A stretch of DNA of 64,000 nucleotides from DASVTR01 sp036382855 (GTDB lineage Bacteria > Acidobacteriota > Blastocatellia > Pyrinomonadales > Pyrinomonadaceae): positions 186,001 through 250,000 of the forward strand of contig DASVPO010000024.1 in NCBI GenBank assembly GCA_036382855.1. The letters are read 5' to 3'. Numbering within the stretch: position 1 is the first letter of the stretch; every line of letters starts with the position of its first letter. This document shows positions 26,012 through 34,604 of this stretch, one piece after another. The translations under genes and the position numbers were made by a program. The notes beneath the pieces were generated by a model, which was given only the letters and a program-made list of their open reading frames with translations, was not told where the DNA came from and made no database searches.

Positions 26012-27783
26012 GAGAAAGAAACAAACTAGACGCGGGCGTTGTGCGCAGGCAACGACGCGAAGGTGTGAGGAAAAAGCGCGTGGCGGCCTTTGACCCGACG
26101 ACGCTGGAGATCTACCGCGCGCTTTACACTTCGGTCGCAGAAGAGATGGGGCTGGCGTTGCGGCGCACGGCCTTCTCGCCAAATATCAAGGAGCGGCGCG
26201 ATTATTCCTGCGCAGTGTTTGACCCTACGGGGCGCGTTATTGCGCAAGGCGACCACATGCCTGTTCATCTGGGCTCGATGCCGATGGCCGTGGCCGCCGC
26301 GCTCCGTGAAGTTGAAATCGCACCCGGCGATGTCGTTGCGCTGAACGACCCCTTCGCAGGCGGCACACACCTGCCGGATGTGACGCTCGTCGCGGGCGTC
26401 TGGCCCGTAGAAGATGGAAACGTGAAAGGGGGAAAGGGGGAAAGGGGGAAGAGGGGAAAGGGAAGAAGGTTGAGAGAGGATGAGAGGGTTAGTAAAAACG
26501 GCTCGCAGTTTTACCGTTTCACCGTTTCACCTTTTACCCGTTTACCCACATTCTTTCCTCCGTTGTTTTATGTTGCGAATCGCGCGCATCATGCGGACAT
26601 TGGCGGGGCGAGTCCGGGTTCGATGGGGATGGCGACGGATGTTTATGGAGAGGGGTTGAGGATTCCGCCCGTACGCATTGTGCGTGGCGGGCGTGTTGAT
26701 GTCGAGTTGATGCGGTTGGTGCTGACGAACGTGCGCGGGGCTGTGGAGAGGCGCGCGGATTTTGAAGCGCAGATAGGCTCTTTGCAGACGGGCGCTGCGC
26801 GGTTGCTGGAAATCGTCGGGCGGCGCGGGCGGAGGGAAGCGAGCGAGTATGCGGAGCACTTGATAGCGTATTCGGCGCGCATGATGCGACGCGCTATCGG
26901 TGAGATACCTGATGGAGAGTACATTGATACGGATGCGCTTGATGATGACGGGGTGGCTGAGGGTGAGGTAAGGATTCGTGCGCGCGTGGTGATTAAGGGC
27001 GAGCGGGTGCTGGTTGATTTTACGGGCAGTTCGCCTCAGGTCGTCGGCGCTATCAATGCGGTCGAAGCTATCACGGTGTCTGCCGTCTCCTATGTCTTCC
27101 GTTGTCTGGTCGGCGCAGACGTTCCGGCGAGCGCGGGACTGATGGAGCCTATTGAAGTCTTCGCGCCGCAGGGCAGTATCGTTAACGCCGTTCACCCGTC
27201 GGCGGTCGCGGGCGGAAACGTGGAAACGTCGCAGCGCATCGTTGACGTGCTCCTGCGCGCGTTAGCCAAAGCACTGCCCGGTCGGATTCCGGCGGCGAGC
27301 CAGGGGACTATGAACAACCTGACCATCGGAGGCATTGACCCGCGAAACGGCGCTGAGTTTGCTTACTACGAGACTGTTGCGGGCGGCATGGGCGCGCGAC
27401 CCGCAAGCGACGGCATGAGCGCCGTTCACACGCACATGACCAACAGCCTCAACACGCCCGCCGAAGCGCTCGAATACGCCTACCCTCTGCGCGTGCGCGC
27501 CTACGGCATACGCAAAAATTCGGGCGGGCGCGGACGATGGCGCGGAGGCTGCGGCGTCGTGCGCGAAATAGAAACGCTCGTTCCGGCGCGCATGTCATTG
27601 CTCGCAGACCGCAGGCGACGCGCGCCTTACGGCCTCAGCGGCGGCGAAGACGGAAGCAAGGGGCGCGATACCATCATCCACAACAATCGTGCGCGCCGGA
27701 TTGCGTCCAAAGGAAGCTGGCAACTCGAAGCTGGCGACCGTGTGAGAATCGAAACGCCGGGCGGCGGAGGCCACGGCGAATAA
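26008..27783 (+). CDS. hyuB: Hydantoinase/oxoprolinase family protein, B subunit, with in-frame palindromic insertion
   Basis: 591 residues. Conserved pieces include FSPNIKERRDYSCAVFD, GDHMPVHLGSMP, FAGGTHLPDVTLV, VANRAHHADIGG and MTNSLNTPAEALE. Between LVAGVWP and FYVANRAHH lie about 45-50 residues of low-complexity, Lys/Gly/Arg-rich then Thr/Phe/Pro-rich sequence (about 137-185), encoded by the inverted repeat at 26416-26547. Family members usually pass directly from the DVTLV strand to VANRAHHAD, so this looks like an insertion kept in frame. It should work with HyuA in the cytoplasm. If the insert sits in a surface loop the enzyme could still function; that is untested. Confidence 0.88.
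   Translation: MRERNKLDAGVVRRQRREGVRKKRVAAFDPTTLEIYRALYTSVAEEMGLALRRTAFSPNIKERRDYSCAVFDPTGRVIAQGDHMPVHLGSMPMAVAAALREVEIAPGDVVALNDPFAGGTHLPDVTLVAGVWPVEDGNVKGGKGERGKRGKGRRLREDERVSKNGSQFYRFTVSPFTRLPTFFPPLFYVANRAHHADIGGASPGSMGMATDVYGEGLRIPPVRIVRGGRVDVELMRLVLTNVRGAVERRADFEAQIGSLQTGAARLLEIVGRRGRREASEYAEHLIAYSARMMRRAIGEIPDGEYIDTDALDDDGVAEGEVRIRARVVIKGERVLVDFTGSSPQVVGAINAVEAITVSAVSYVFRCLVGADVPASAGLMEPIEVFAPQGSIVNAVHPSAVAGGNVETSQRIVDVLLRALAKALPGRIPAASQGTMNNLTIGGIDPRNGAEFAYYETVAGGMGARPASDGMSAVHTHMTNSLNTPAEALEYAYPLRVRAYGIRKNSGGRGRWRGGCGVVREIETLVPARMSLLADRRRRAPYGLSGGEDGSKGRDTIIHNNRARRIASKGSWQLEAGDRVRIETPGGGGHGE
26416..26547. repeat. Inverted array of 8-bp-like repeats inside the hyuB coding sequence (copy D)
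   Basis: The left arm (26416-26462) is tandem GGGGGAAA-type units. The right arm (26509-26547) is ACCGTTTC/ACCTTTTA units, whose reverse complement (GGTGAAAC, GGGTAAAA) pairs with the left arm. The central 46 bases are not repetitive. The frame stays open throughout. It is related in design, not in exact unit, to the intergenic heptamer arrays. Confidence 0.85.
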
Positions 27784-27862
27784 TTCATCTTGAGATGCAA
27801 ATTTTCTGAGTAGTTTCGAGAATTTCCCGTCTTCCGACTACTATTTATGCTTTTGGAGAGAA

Positions 27863-28156
27863 AGCAAATTCACTTGGATTTACAGTAAATGCATATTGGT
27901 TCGGAGAACATCCACATCAATTTAGTGTCAATCCAATTCGGTTGATAACAAATCCATTTGGATTTAGAGCAAGAGCAAATGGATTTGCTACTGACACAAG
28001 TAGATTGATAGCAAATTCAGTTGCATTTGCTGCAACTGTAAGTGGATTTACAATAAATCCATCTCGAACGACAGCAAATACAACTGGGTTTGCAGCGAAT
28101 GTTATTTGAGTAGCAGCAAATGCAAGAGGATTTACAAAAAATGAAAGTGGATTTGC
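27863..28156. repeat. Tandem repeat, 14 units of 21 bp, near-palindromic unit
   Basis: The stretch divides exactly into fourteen 21-base units, 27863 to 28156. The consensus left half is AGCAAATNCA and the right half TGGATTTRC, with two variable bases between; the two halves are near reverse complements. Flanks are clean. One plus-strand frame is open for eleven and a half units and would read A-N-x-x-G-F-A/T heptapeptides, but it has no start codon and ends at TGA 28107. The minus strand is also open over much of the array. It lies between hyuB and nadE and is far more AT-rich than the window. Confidence 0.95.
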
Positions 28157-28224
28157 GTGAATTCTGTCTCAATTAGCGAAGCGGTTTGATGGATAGACAG
28201 TAAATCGGTGATAAAATCGAAGCT

Positions 28225-29889
28225 ATGCGAGTCACAATCGGGCAGATTAATACCACGAACGGCGATTACGAGGGCAACACTGCGAGCATCCTGCGTGCGT
28301 TTGAGCGTGCGCGTCGCGACCGCTCCGACCTTGTAGTGCTGCCGGAGACGGCCATGCAGGGTTACATGTCGTTTGATTGGTTTCTGGACCGCGACGTGGT
28401 GCGCGGTGTTCTCTCGCCGCTCGACGAGATTATTAACGCGACGGAAGGCATCACGGCCGTCGTCGGAACTGTCCGCCCGACTGAAGCAACGGCCGGACGC
28501 AGGCTTTACAACTCCGCCGCCGTCATCCGCAATCGTGAACTGCTCGGCTTTGCAGACAAGACGCTCCTGCCGGAATACGATATCTTCGACGACCCGCGTT
28601 ATTTCGAGCCGTCGCGCGTGCGCCATCTTTTTCCTTTAGGAAGCCAGCGGCTCGGCGTCTCCATCTGCGAGGATTTCTGGAACGATAAGACCTACTGGAA
28701 AGAGCGGCTCTACCCGCACGACCCCGCCGACGAACTAATCGAGATGGGCGCGAGCCTGCTGGTCTCCATCAACGCCTCGCCCTTCAACAAGGGAAAGATG
28801 GGAGGGCGTTGCTCTATGGTCTCGCACCGCGCGAAGGCTGCGGGCTTGCCCATCGTCTTCGTTAACCTTGTCGGCGGCAACGACGGGATTATCTTCGACG
28901 GCGCATCAATCGTCGCCGATTGTGAAGGCAGGATTATCCTGCAAGCGCCGCCCTTCGAGGAATTCTTCGCAACCGTTGATCTGGACTGCGGCGTGGCCGA
29001 CGAACACTGCCTGCCCGGCGACGACATAGAGACCATACATCAGGCGCTCGTCCTAGGCATTCACGACTACGCGCGCAAGAACCGTTTTACGACGGCCGTG
29101 CTCGGCCTCTCCGGCGGCATTGATTCGGCCGTCGTCGCGGCCCTCGCATGCGAAGCGCTCGGCTCTCAGAATGTGCTCGCCGTGATGATGCCCTCGCCCT
29201 ATTCGTCGCGCGGCAGCATAGATGATTCCCTTCTGTTGGCCCAACGTCTCGGCATGAAGACAGTAGAGCATCCGATTACAGCGGCCTTTGAAGTTTTGAC
29301 GGCGGAGCTCAACCTCACACGTCCCTCCGGCGATGCACCGTCTCTCGCGACCGAGAATCTGCAATCGCGACTGCGCGGCAACATACTGATGACCATCTCT
29401 AACAACGAAGGACGCCTCCTGCTCTCGACCGGCAACAAGTCTGAACTCGCGCTCGGCTACTGCACGCTCTATGGCGACACGAACGGCGGCCTCGCCGTCC
29501 TCGGTGATGTCCTCAAGACGGAGGTTTACCAGTTGGCCCAACACTTTAATCGCGAGAGCGAGATTATTCCGCGCGCCATTATCGAAAAGCGGCCTTCGGC
29601 GGAACTCGCGCCCGGACAGTTTGACGAGCAAACCCTCCCGCCCTACGCGCAGATTGACCCCGTCCTGCGCCTCTACTTCGAGCAGAAGGCCACGCCCGAA
29701 GAAATCATCAACGCCGGACACGACCCTTCGCTCGTTTATGATTTACTGAACCGCGTCGAATCACCCGCCAACGAATTCAAGCGCCGCCAACTGCCGCCGC
29801 CTTTGATTATCTCCAGAAACGCCATCGGCATCGGCCGCCGCCGCCCCATCACACATCGCTTCCGCCGGACGCCTGTGCAAAAAGGATGA
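28225..29889 (+). CDS. nadE: Glutamine-dependent NAD+ synthetase
   Basis: 554 residues. The N-terminal nitrilase-type glutaminase domain (1-260) has catalytic E in VLPETAM, K in ADKTLLPEYD, and C148 in ISICEDFWND. The synthetase domain (about 270-540) has the PP-loop LSGGIDSA at 295-302 and STGNKSELALGYCTLYGD. It converts deamido-NAD+ to NAD+ with glutamine as ammonia donor and ATP. The length fits the two-domain bacterial form. The stop TGA falls within a short GGATGAA heptamer duplication. It follows the 21-bp tandem repeat by about 70 bases. Confidence 0.96.
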   Translation: MRVTIGQINTTNGDYEGNTASILRAFERARRDRSDLVVLPETAMQGYMSFDWFLDRDVVRGVLSPLDEIINATEGITAVVGTVRPTEATAGRRLYNSAAVIRNRELLGFADKTLLPEYDIFDDPRYFEPSRVRHLFPLGSQRLGVSICEDFWNDKTYWKERLYPHDPADELIEMGASLLVSINASPFNKGKMGGRCSMVSHRAKAAGLPIVFVNLVGGNDGIIFDGASIVADCEGRIILQAPPFEEFFATVDLDCGVADEHCLPGDDIETIHQALVLGIHDYARKNRFTTAVLGLSGGIDSAVVAALACEALGSQNVLAVMMPSPYSSRGSIDDSLLLAQRLGMKTVEHPITAAFEVLTAELNLTRPSGDAPSLATENLQSRLRGNILMTISNNEGRLLLSTGNKSELALGYCTLYGDTNGGLAVLGDVLKTEVYQLAQHFNRESEIIPRAIIEKRPSAELAPGQFDEQTLPPYAQIDPVLRLYFEQKATPEEIINAGHDPSLVYDLLNRVESPANEFKRRQLPPPLIISRNAIGIGRRRPITHRFRRTPVQKG

Positions 29890-29943
29890 AGGATGAAAGC
29901 CGTGCAATAAGTTCGGCCCCGATTGAACTACAAGTAAACAATA

Positions 29944-30534
29944 ATGAGAGACGATGAATTTCCCCTTATCGAAACTGAACGACTACTGCTGACCCTTCCT
30001 CCGCCCGATGCCGCGCCGCAAATGCTTCGCTACTTTGAAGACAACCGCGAGCACCTTGCCCCCTGGTCGCCGCACACGCCCGTTGATTTCTACACCGAAG
30101 ACTACTGGCGCAAGCGTCTCGAAGTCGCGCGTGAGAGCTTCGAGCAGGACAGGTCTCTGCAACTCGTCATCTCCGGGCGAGAACAGCCGTCGGGGCGCGT
30201 CGTCGGCGTCTGCAATTTCTCTGCCTTCATTCGCGGGCCTTTTCAAGCTTGCTACTTAGGCTACAGCATTGACCATCGCGAGGAGGGGCGCGGACTGATG
30301 CGCGAAGCGCTCTCGGCGGCCATCAAATATGCTTTCGACGAGTTGCGGCTGCACAGGATTATGGCTAACTACATACCGACAAACGAGCGGAGCGGGCGGC
30401 TGCTCCAAAGATTGGGCTTTACGGTCGAAGGCTACGCGCGCGATTACCTGCTGATAGCGGGCCACTGGCGCGACCACGTTTTAACTTCGCTAACGAATAC
30501 GCAACTCAAACCCGAAGACGTTGCGCGCGGTTGA
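29944..30534 (+). CDS. GNAT N-acetyltransferase, RimJ/RimL type
   Basis: 196 residues. Begins FPLIETERLLLTLPPPDAAPQ and carries the acetyl-CoA loop region LGYSIDHREEGRGLMREAL, then LHRIMANYIPTNERSGRLLQRLGFTVEGYARDYL, a strong RimJ/RimL pattern. Such enzymes acetylate protein N-termini (ribosomal alanine/serine) or small molecules. The target is not known. It starts about 50 bases after nadE, followed by a small membrane protein gene after another 50 bases, so these may form one transcript. Confidence 0.9.
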   Translation: MRDDEFPLIETERLLLTLPPPDAAPQMLRYFEDNREHLAPWSPHTPVDFYTEDYWRKRLEVARESFEQDRSLQLVISGREQPSGRVVGVCNFSAFIRGPFQACYLGYSIDHREEGRGLMREALSAAIKYAFDELRLHRIMANYIPTNERSGRLLQRLGFTVEGYARDYLLIAGHWRDHVLTSLTNTQLKPEDVARG

Positions 30535-30585
30535 TGAAATAAACCAACGCCATCCGTCGTTATTAAGAGCAAGGGGAGAAAGACG

Positions 30586-30963
30586 ATGGATAAGAGACGC
30601 GCTCTATTGCTGCTCGTATCGCTCGCGGGGACATTCATCATTATCCGCGCCTACCTGCACATCTCGCCCAACACGGATTTCAACGTCGGCCCCTACAACG
30701 TACATCATCTCTTCACAGGTCTCCTGCTCATAACTTTCTGCGGCATCCCGGCCCTCCTTTTCAAAGAGCGCAGCCGTTTGACGGACGCAGCGACCGTCGG
30801 CTTCGGCATCGGTCTTAGTCTGGCGCTCGACGAGTGGGTCTATTTGATAACGACGGACGGCAGCAATGCTTCGTATCTGTTGCCCATCTCTTTTATAGGT
30901 GGTGTCATCTGCGTCGGGCTGGCTTGCATCTACGTGCTGGTATTATATTGGGCCAGGCGTTGA
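30586..30963 (+). CDS. Small four-helix integral membrane protein, unknown function
   Basis: 125 residues with four hydrophobic stretches at about 7-22, 42-57, 68-85 and 97-121. A good Shine-Dalgarno (GGGGAG) precedes the ATG. I do not recognise the family. A mid-protein HHLFTG and the conserved-looking FGIGLSLALDEWVYL suggest it is a true protein rather than chance. It is followed 37 bases later by the racemase-like gene. Confidence 0.75.
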   Translation: MDKRRALLLLVSLAGTFIIIRAYLHISPNTDFNVGPYNVHHLFTGLLLITFCGIPALLFKERSRLTDAATVGFGIGLSLALDEWVYLITTDGSNASYLLPISFIGGVICVGLACIYVLVLYWARR

Positions 30964-31000
30964 TTCATGGCTTGATGCTGGTTTGCCGGGAGGTCGCAGG

Positions 31001-31696
31001 ATGAAGACTGTGGGGATTATCGGAGGCACTGGGCCGGAGGCGACCGTTGATTATTACCAGCAGATTATCGCCTCCTACCGCGCGCAGGCGCAGGACGACA
31101 GTTATCCTCAAATCATCATCAACAGCATTAACCTGAAGACGATGGTGAGTCTCCTTGAGGCGAATGATTTGAAGGGACTAACGAACTTTCTGCTCGTTGA
31201 AGTGCGAAAGTTGGCCCACGCGGGCGCAAGCTTCGGATTGCTTTCTGCCAATACGCCGCACATAGTCTTTGACGAACTCAACGCCCAATCGCCCATTCCG
31301 CTCATCAGTATCGTCGAAGCGACTTGCGAGGCGGCCGCGCGTTTGCAGTTGAAAAGGCTCGGTCTCTTCGGCACACGTTTCACAATGGAGGGGCGATTCT
31401 ACAAGGAAGTGTTTTCGAGGAAGGGCATGACGCTCGTCCTGCCCGACGGAGAGGAACGTGCCTACATTCACGACAAGTATGTGAACGAACTGGTGCTCGG
31501 AAATTTCCTGCCTGAGACGCGCGAGCGATTGCTAACGATAGCCGAGCGCCTGCGAGAGCAGGATGGCATCGAGGCTCTTATCTTAGGCGGAACTGAACTC
31601 CCGCTGATTCTGCGCGACGACGCCGACCGCAAGATTCCCTTTCTGGACACGACCCGGATACACGTCGCGGCCATCGTCGCACAATTATTATCGTAG
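31001..31696 (+). CDS. Aspartate/glutamate racemase-family protein lacking both catalytic cysteines
   Basis: 231 residues from the ATG at 31001 with GGGAGG upstream. MKTVGIIGGTGPEATVDYYQ and YIHDKYVNELVLGNFLPETR match the YgeA-like racemase family. The two catalytic positions, which in family members carry Cys or one Cys and one Thr, are Ala83 (SANTPH) and Gly197 (LGGTELPL). The fold is probably retained. It may be a divergent enzyme using other residues, or a binding protein. It belongs to the plus-strand run from nadE to the GNAT at 31754. Confidence 0.8.
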   Translation: MKTVGIIGGTGPEATVDYYQQIIASYRAQAQDDSYPQIIINSINLKTMVSLLEANDLKGLTNFLLVEVRKLAHAGASFGLLSANTPHIVFDELNAQSPIPLISIVEATCEAAARLQLKRLGLFGTRFTMEGRFYKEVFSRKGMTLVLPDGEERAYIHDKYVNELVLGNFLPETRERLLTIAERLREQDGIEALILGGTELPLILRDDADRKIPFLDTTRIHVAAIVAQLLS

Positions 31697-31753
31697 ATAG
31701 CCGCTCCTTCATCCGTCGTCGCACTGACGTTTGGTGTTCAACTCTAAACTCTG

Positions 31754-32320
31754 ATGAGAGAATCCACGAAGACTGAGCTATCGGATGGCCGCATCTTAAT
31801 CAGACCTCTGTGCGCTGACGATGTTGATGCCGTTTATGACGCTGTGCGCGAGTCAATCGGAGAGGTCGGGCGTTGGTTGCCCTGGTGTCATCCTGCCTAC
31901 TCGCGCGATGAAACGGTCGCCTTCATTAACTCGCTTAAAGCTGGGCCGGGCGAGGAAGAGCTATACAGCTTTGCTATCGTTGATGCGAAGACAAGCGACT
32001 TCCTAGGCGGCGTCGGGCTGAACCAGATTAATCGTGTACATCAGATGGCTAACCTCGGCTACTGGGTCAGGACGAGTCGCACGGAGCGCGGCGTCGCCTC
32101 CGCCGCTACACGTCTAATGGCGGGCTTCGGCTTTCGCCAACTCGGTCTGCAACGCATTGAGATAGTTGTGGCAACCGGCAATCATGCGAGCCAGCGCGTT
32201 GCGGAGAAGGCAGGCGCGTTGCGCGAAGGCGTGCTGCGCAAGCGCCTGCTGATTCATGGCGCGGCGCACGACGCAGTGCTCTATTCGCTCGTGGCCGAGG
32301 ATATGGAAGAGTTGGGATGA
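31754..32320 (+). CDS. GNAT N-acetyltransferase, RimJ/RimL type (second copy)
   Basis: 188 residues. DGRILIRPLCADDVDAVYDAV at the start, then LGGVGLNQINRVHQMANLGYWV, SERGVASAATRLMAGFGF-like acetyl-CoA loop, and LQRIEIVVATGNHASQRVAEKAGALREGVLR. It is a RimL-like acetyltransferase for N-terminal serine or a related target. It differs enough from the GNAT at 29944 to be a separate paralogue. It follows the racemase-like gene by 57 bases. Confidence 0.9.
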   Translation: MRESTKTELSDGRILIRPLCADDVDAVYDAVRESIGEVGRWLPWCHPAYSRDETVAFINSLKAGPGEEELYSFAIVDAKTSDFLGGVGLNQINRVHQMANLGYWVRTSRTERGVASAATRLMAGFGFRQLGLQRIEIVVATGNHASQRVAEKAGALREGVLRKRLLIHGAAHDAVLYSLVAEDMEELG

Positions 32321-32378
32321 GAATGTAGAAATAGTAGAGCGTGTGTAAAAAATAGACTTAGAGAGAGGCGAGAGTTGT

Positions 32379-32450
32379 TAGAGAGGATGAAAGGGAAGCT
32401 GTTGAAGCTGAGCAGGTGATTTTGCGCAGAGTTTCATCTTCATCCTTCAT
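32379..32450. repeat. Weak inverted short-period array (GATGAAG type), copy E
   Basis: GAGGATGAAAGGG on the left and TTTCATC, TTCATCC, TTCATGT heptamers on the right. The right arm includes the stop codon of the minus-strand gene at 32447. It is shorter and less regular than the other arrays. Confidence 0.45.
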
Positions 32451-33340
32451 GTTGCGTAGCGCGCGTAGACCGTCTTCACCTTTTCGAGAAAGTCGCGGCG
32501 GTCAACTATGTAGTAGAGTTTCAGCGCGCCCTCGCCGCCAGTTAAATGCTCTATCAGTTTTTCCAGCACCTCGAACTGGTCGCCTTCGGTGATGCCCTGC
32601 GCGTTGAGGTGGCCGCTGTAGCGTAGGCGGCGCACGAGTTCAAGGAGCGTGAGGCGGCCTTCGAGAGTGCTGCCGCCGTGCGTGTGTTTGCGGCTGACGA
32701 GATATTGCACGAGCAGCGCGTCGTTGTAGAGCGCGGGCGAGAGGAAAAGCCTTAAGCCGTCGCGCTCCCATCCTTCCTCCAGACGCTGCGAGCGGCGAAC
32801 GGCGCGCAGATTCTCGAAGACTCCGCTCCAATCTGTCTTCGGCTCAAGTCTTTCCAGATAGGCGCGCGTCACTTCGATGAGCCACCCTTCCATCTCGAAA
32901 TCAAGACGGCTGCCGAGCGCGTCTAACCATTCGAAGAAGACTGTCCGGCGGTCGGATTTGGTTTCGATGACGAGAAACTGCTCGTCTGACTTCGGCAGGG
33001 TTTTGACGAGCGCGCGGCGCGCGGCGTCTGTCGTCTTTCCGCCTTCGATACGATAAGTGTCGAGGCGCGCGTGCCAGCGCTTGGCGGAGCTGCAGTGAGG
33101 ACAGCGCGGATTCTTTTCCTCGCTCTGGAAGAAGGGGCGCGACGGCGTAAGAGTTGTCAACTCATCAACGGTCGGAGCGTAGCGCTTAATTTCGGAGTAG
33201 GCCGTGCGCGGCGCTAGATTCAACTGCGCCGTGAAGAGGTCGAAGATGCAGGCCAGGCAGAGCAGCGTCGTGTACTCGTTGATAGTGCCCGGCGGAAAAG
33301 CGGTGAAGTCCAGTTCTCGTTTTTTGGCTGTGCTTGCCAT
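32447..33340 (-). CDS. Uncharacterised protein with a CxxC motif
   Basis: 297 residues. No signal peptide or membrane segment. A CPHC motif at about 84-87 (NPRCPHCSSAKRWHARLDTYRI) suggests a zinc site, but only one CxxC is present. The N-terminal 60 residues have LCLACIF. The rest is helical and charged. I recognise no family. The gene lies 27 bases downstream of ttcA on the same strand, so it is likely cotranscribed and may be linked to sulfur transfer or RNA metabolism, which is context only. The stop is inside a repeat arm. Confidence 0.7.
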   Translation of the reverse strand: MASTAKKRELDFTAFPPGTINEYTTLLCLACIFDLFTAQLNLAPRTAYSEIKRYAPTVDELTTLTPSRPFFQSEEKNPRCPHCSSAKRWHARLDTYRIEGGKTTDAARRALVKTLPKSDEQFLVIETKSDRRTVFFEWLDALGSRLDFEMEGWLIEVTRAYLERLEPKTDWSGVFENLRAVRRSQRLEEGWERDGLRLFLSPALYNDALLVQYLVSRKHTHGGSTLEGRLTLLELVRRLRYSGHLNAQGITEGDQFEVLEKLIEHLTGGEGALKLYYIVDRRDFLEKVKTVYARYAT

Positions 33341-33367
33341 AAGCGGCTGCGGACAACTGAACAGCTT

Positions 33368-34222
33368 TTACATGATGGAGACGAGCGTTGGGCCATCTGC
33401 AACATCCGTGTGGCCGACGGCCAGATCGAGTTCGGCTGCGATGTCGCCTATGCCCGGCGTCAGGTTCTTAAAGTCGAAGAGGGCCGGGTCGAGCAGGTGC
33501 GACGGGACGGCGTTGCCGAGTGCGGTCAGCATAGAGCTGCGAATGTGCGGAATCTCTTTTTCCAGTTCGCCTATCAGTCGCTTAATGCGCGCACGCTTCA
33601 GGTTCGTTTGCGAGCCGCAGAGGTCGCAGGGGATTATCGGAAAATTCTTTTCGGCGGCAAACTCCGTTAAGTCCTGCTCGCGACAGTATGCGAGCGGGCG
33701 GATGACCGTGTTGCGACCGTCCATTGAACGCAGGACGGGCGGCATCGCCTTCAGTGAGCCGACGAAGAAGAGGTTGAGCAGGAAGGTAGTGATGATGTCG
33801 TCCGCGTGGTGGCCGAGCGCAATCTTGGTACACTTTTCTTCGACCGCTACGTTGTAGAGAATGCCGCGCCGCAGCCGCGAGCAGACGGCGCAGTAGGTCT
33901 TGCCTTCTGGGACGAGCCGCTTGACGATTGAGTAAGTGTCCTGCTCGACGATGCGGAAGGGCACACCGCGACTGCTCAAGTATTCCGGCAGAACGTGTGC
34001 GGGAAAATTCGGCTGCTTCTGGTCCAGATTGACGGCCAGCACGTCAAATGAAACGGGCGCACGCGCTTTTACGTCTAACAGCAGATCGAGCATCGAGTAG
34101 CTGTCTTTGCCGCCAGAGAGGCAGACCATCACACGGTCGCCCTCTTCAATCATCCCGAAATCCTTGATGGCCTCGCCCATACGGCGCAGCAGCTTAGTTT
34201 TTATCTTGCTTTCAGCAAACAT
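33368..34222 (-). CDS. ttcA: tRNA 2-thiocytidine biosynthesis protein TtcA
   Basis: 284 residues from ATG 34222 (an alternative start at 34261 adds 13). The PP-loop is VCLSGGKDSYSMLDLL, followed by the paired cysteines CAVCSRLRRGILYN and then PCDLCGSQ. This layout matches TtcA, which thiolates C32 of some tRNAs using an Fe-S cluster and ATP. The family often has 270-300 residues. A second minus-strand gene follows after 27 bases. The start region may overlap a small upstream ORF by 11 bases. Confidence 0.92.
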   Translation of the reverse strand: MFAESKIKTKLLRRMGEAIKDFGMIEEGDRVMVCLSGGKDSYSMLDLLLDVKARAPVSFDVLAVNLDQKQPNFPAHVLPEYLSSRGVPFRIVEQDTYSIVKRLVPEGKTYCAVCSRLRRGILYNVAVEEKCTKIALGHHADDIITTFLLNLFFVGSLKAMPPVLRSMDGRNTVIRPLAYCREQDLTEFAAEKNFPIIPCDLCGSQTNLKRARIKRLIGELEKEIPHIRSSMLTALGNAVPSHLLDPALFDFKNLTPGIGDIAAELDLAVGHTDVADGPTLVSIM

Positions 34223-34517
34223 CTCGCGTCTTAAATTCCCTCTTGAAAACCTTTTGCTCATTCAGAATGCCACGCCCGCCATACCGTTGACAACCGTGCA
34301 GATACACTTGACAGCCGCGCCCCGAGACATAAATAATGAGCGGCGCTTTAATGCTCTTCCGTTCGGCCTCGCCGGCATTCCCAAATAATCCCGTCAGTGT
34401 CAGCGAAGCAAACTCAAGTGCAGAGTCTAAAGACTGAATAACTCCGGCGCATAACGGATGCGCGTCGCTCAGCCTTAATCGGAGCTCAACGAAGCAGCTT
34501 CCGGCAGCGACTTTCAT
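34212..34517 (-). CDS. Possible small ORF upstream of ttcA
   Basis: 101 residues starting at ATG 34517 with GGGGAAAG upstream, ending 11 bases inside ttcA. It reads as a plausible mixed hydrophobic/charged protein (for example VIQSLDSALEFASLTLTG), with no recognised domain. It may be real and coupled to ttcA, or a chance open frame in an otherwise 340-base gap. Confidence 0.3.
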   Translation of the reverse strand: MKVAAGSCFVELRLRLSDAHPLCAGVIQSLDSALEFASLTLTGLFGNAGEAERKSIKAPLIIYVSGRGCQVYLHGCQRYGGRGILNEQKVFKREFKTRDVC

Positions 34518-34604
34518 TTCGTCGTCTTTCCCCGAATTCCCGTAACCCACAGCAATCGGCTCAAGCCTTGAGCATTGCCCTACATGCGAGGTTCAAAAAA
34601 ACTC

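Noticed and set aside
26542..27195. 217-residue minus-strand ORF opposite hyuB
   Set aside because: It is a shadow of the hyuB reading frame, whose conserved motifs are on the plus strand.
27810..28109. Heptapeptide ORF over the 21-bp repeat
   Set aside because: No start codon or ribosome site, a stop at 28107, and the minus strand is also open, as expected from the palindromic unit; kept as a repeat, not a gene.
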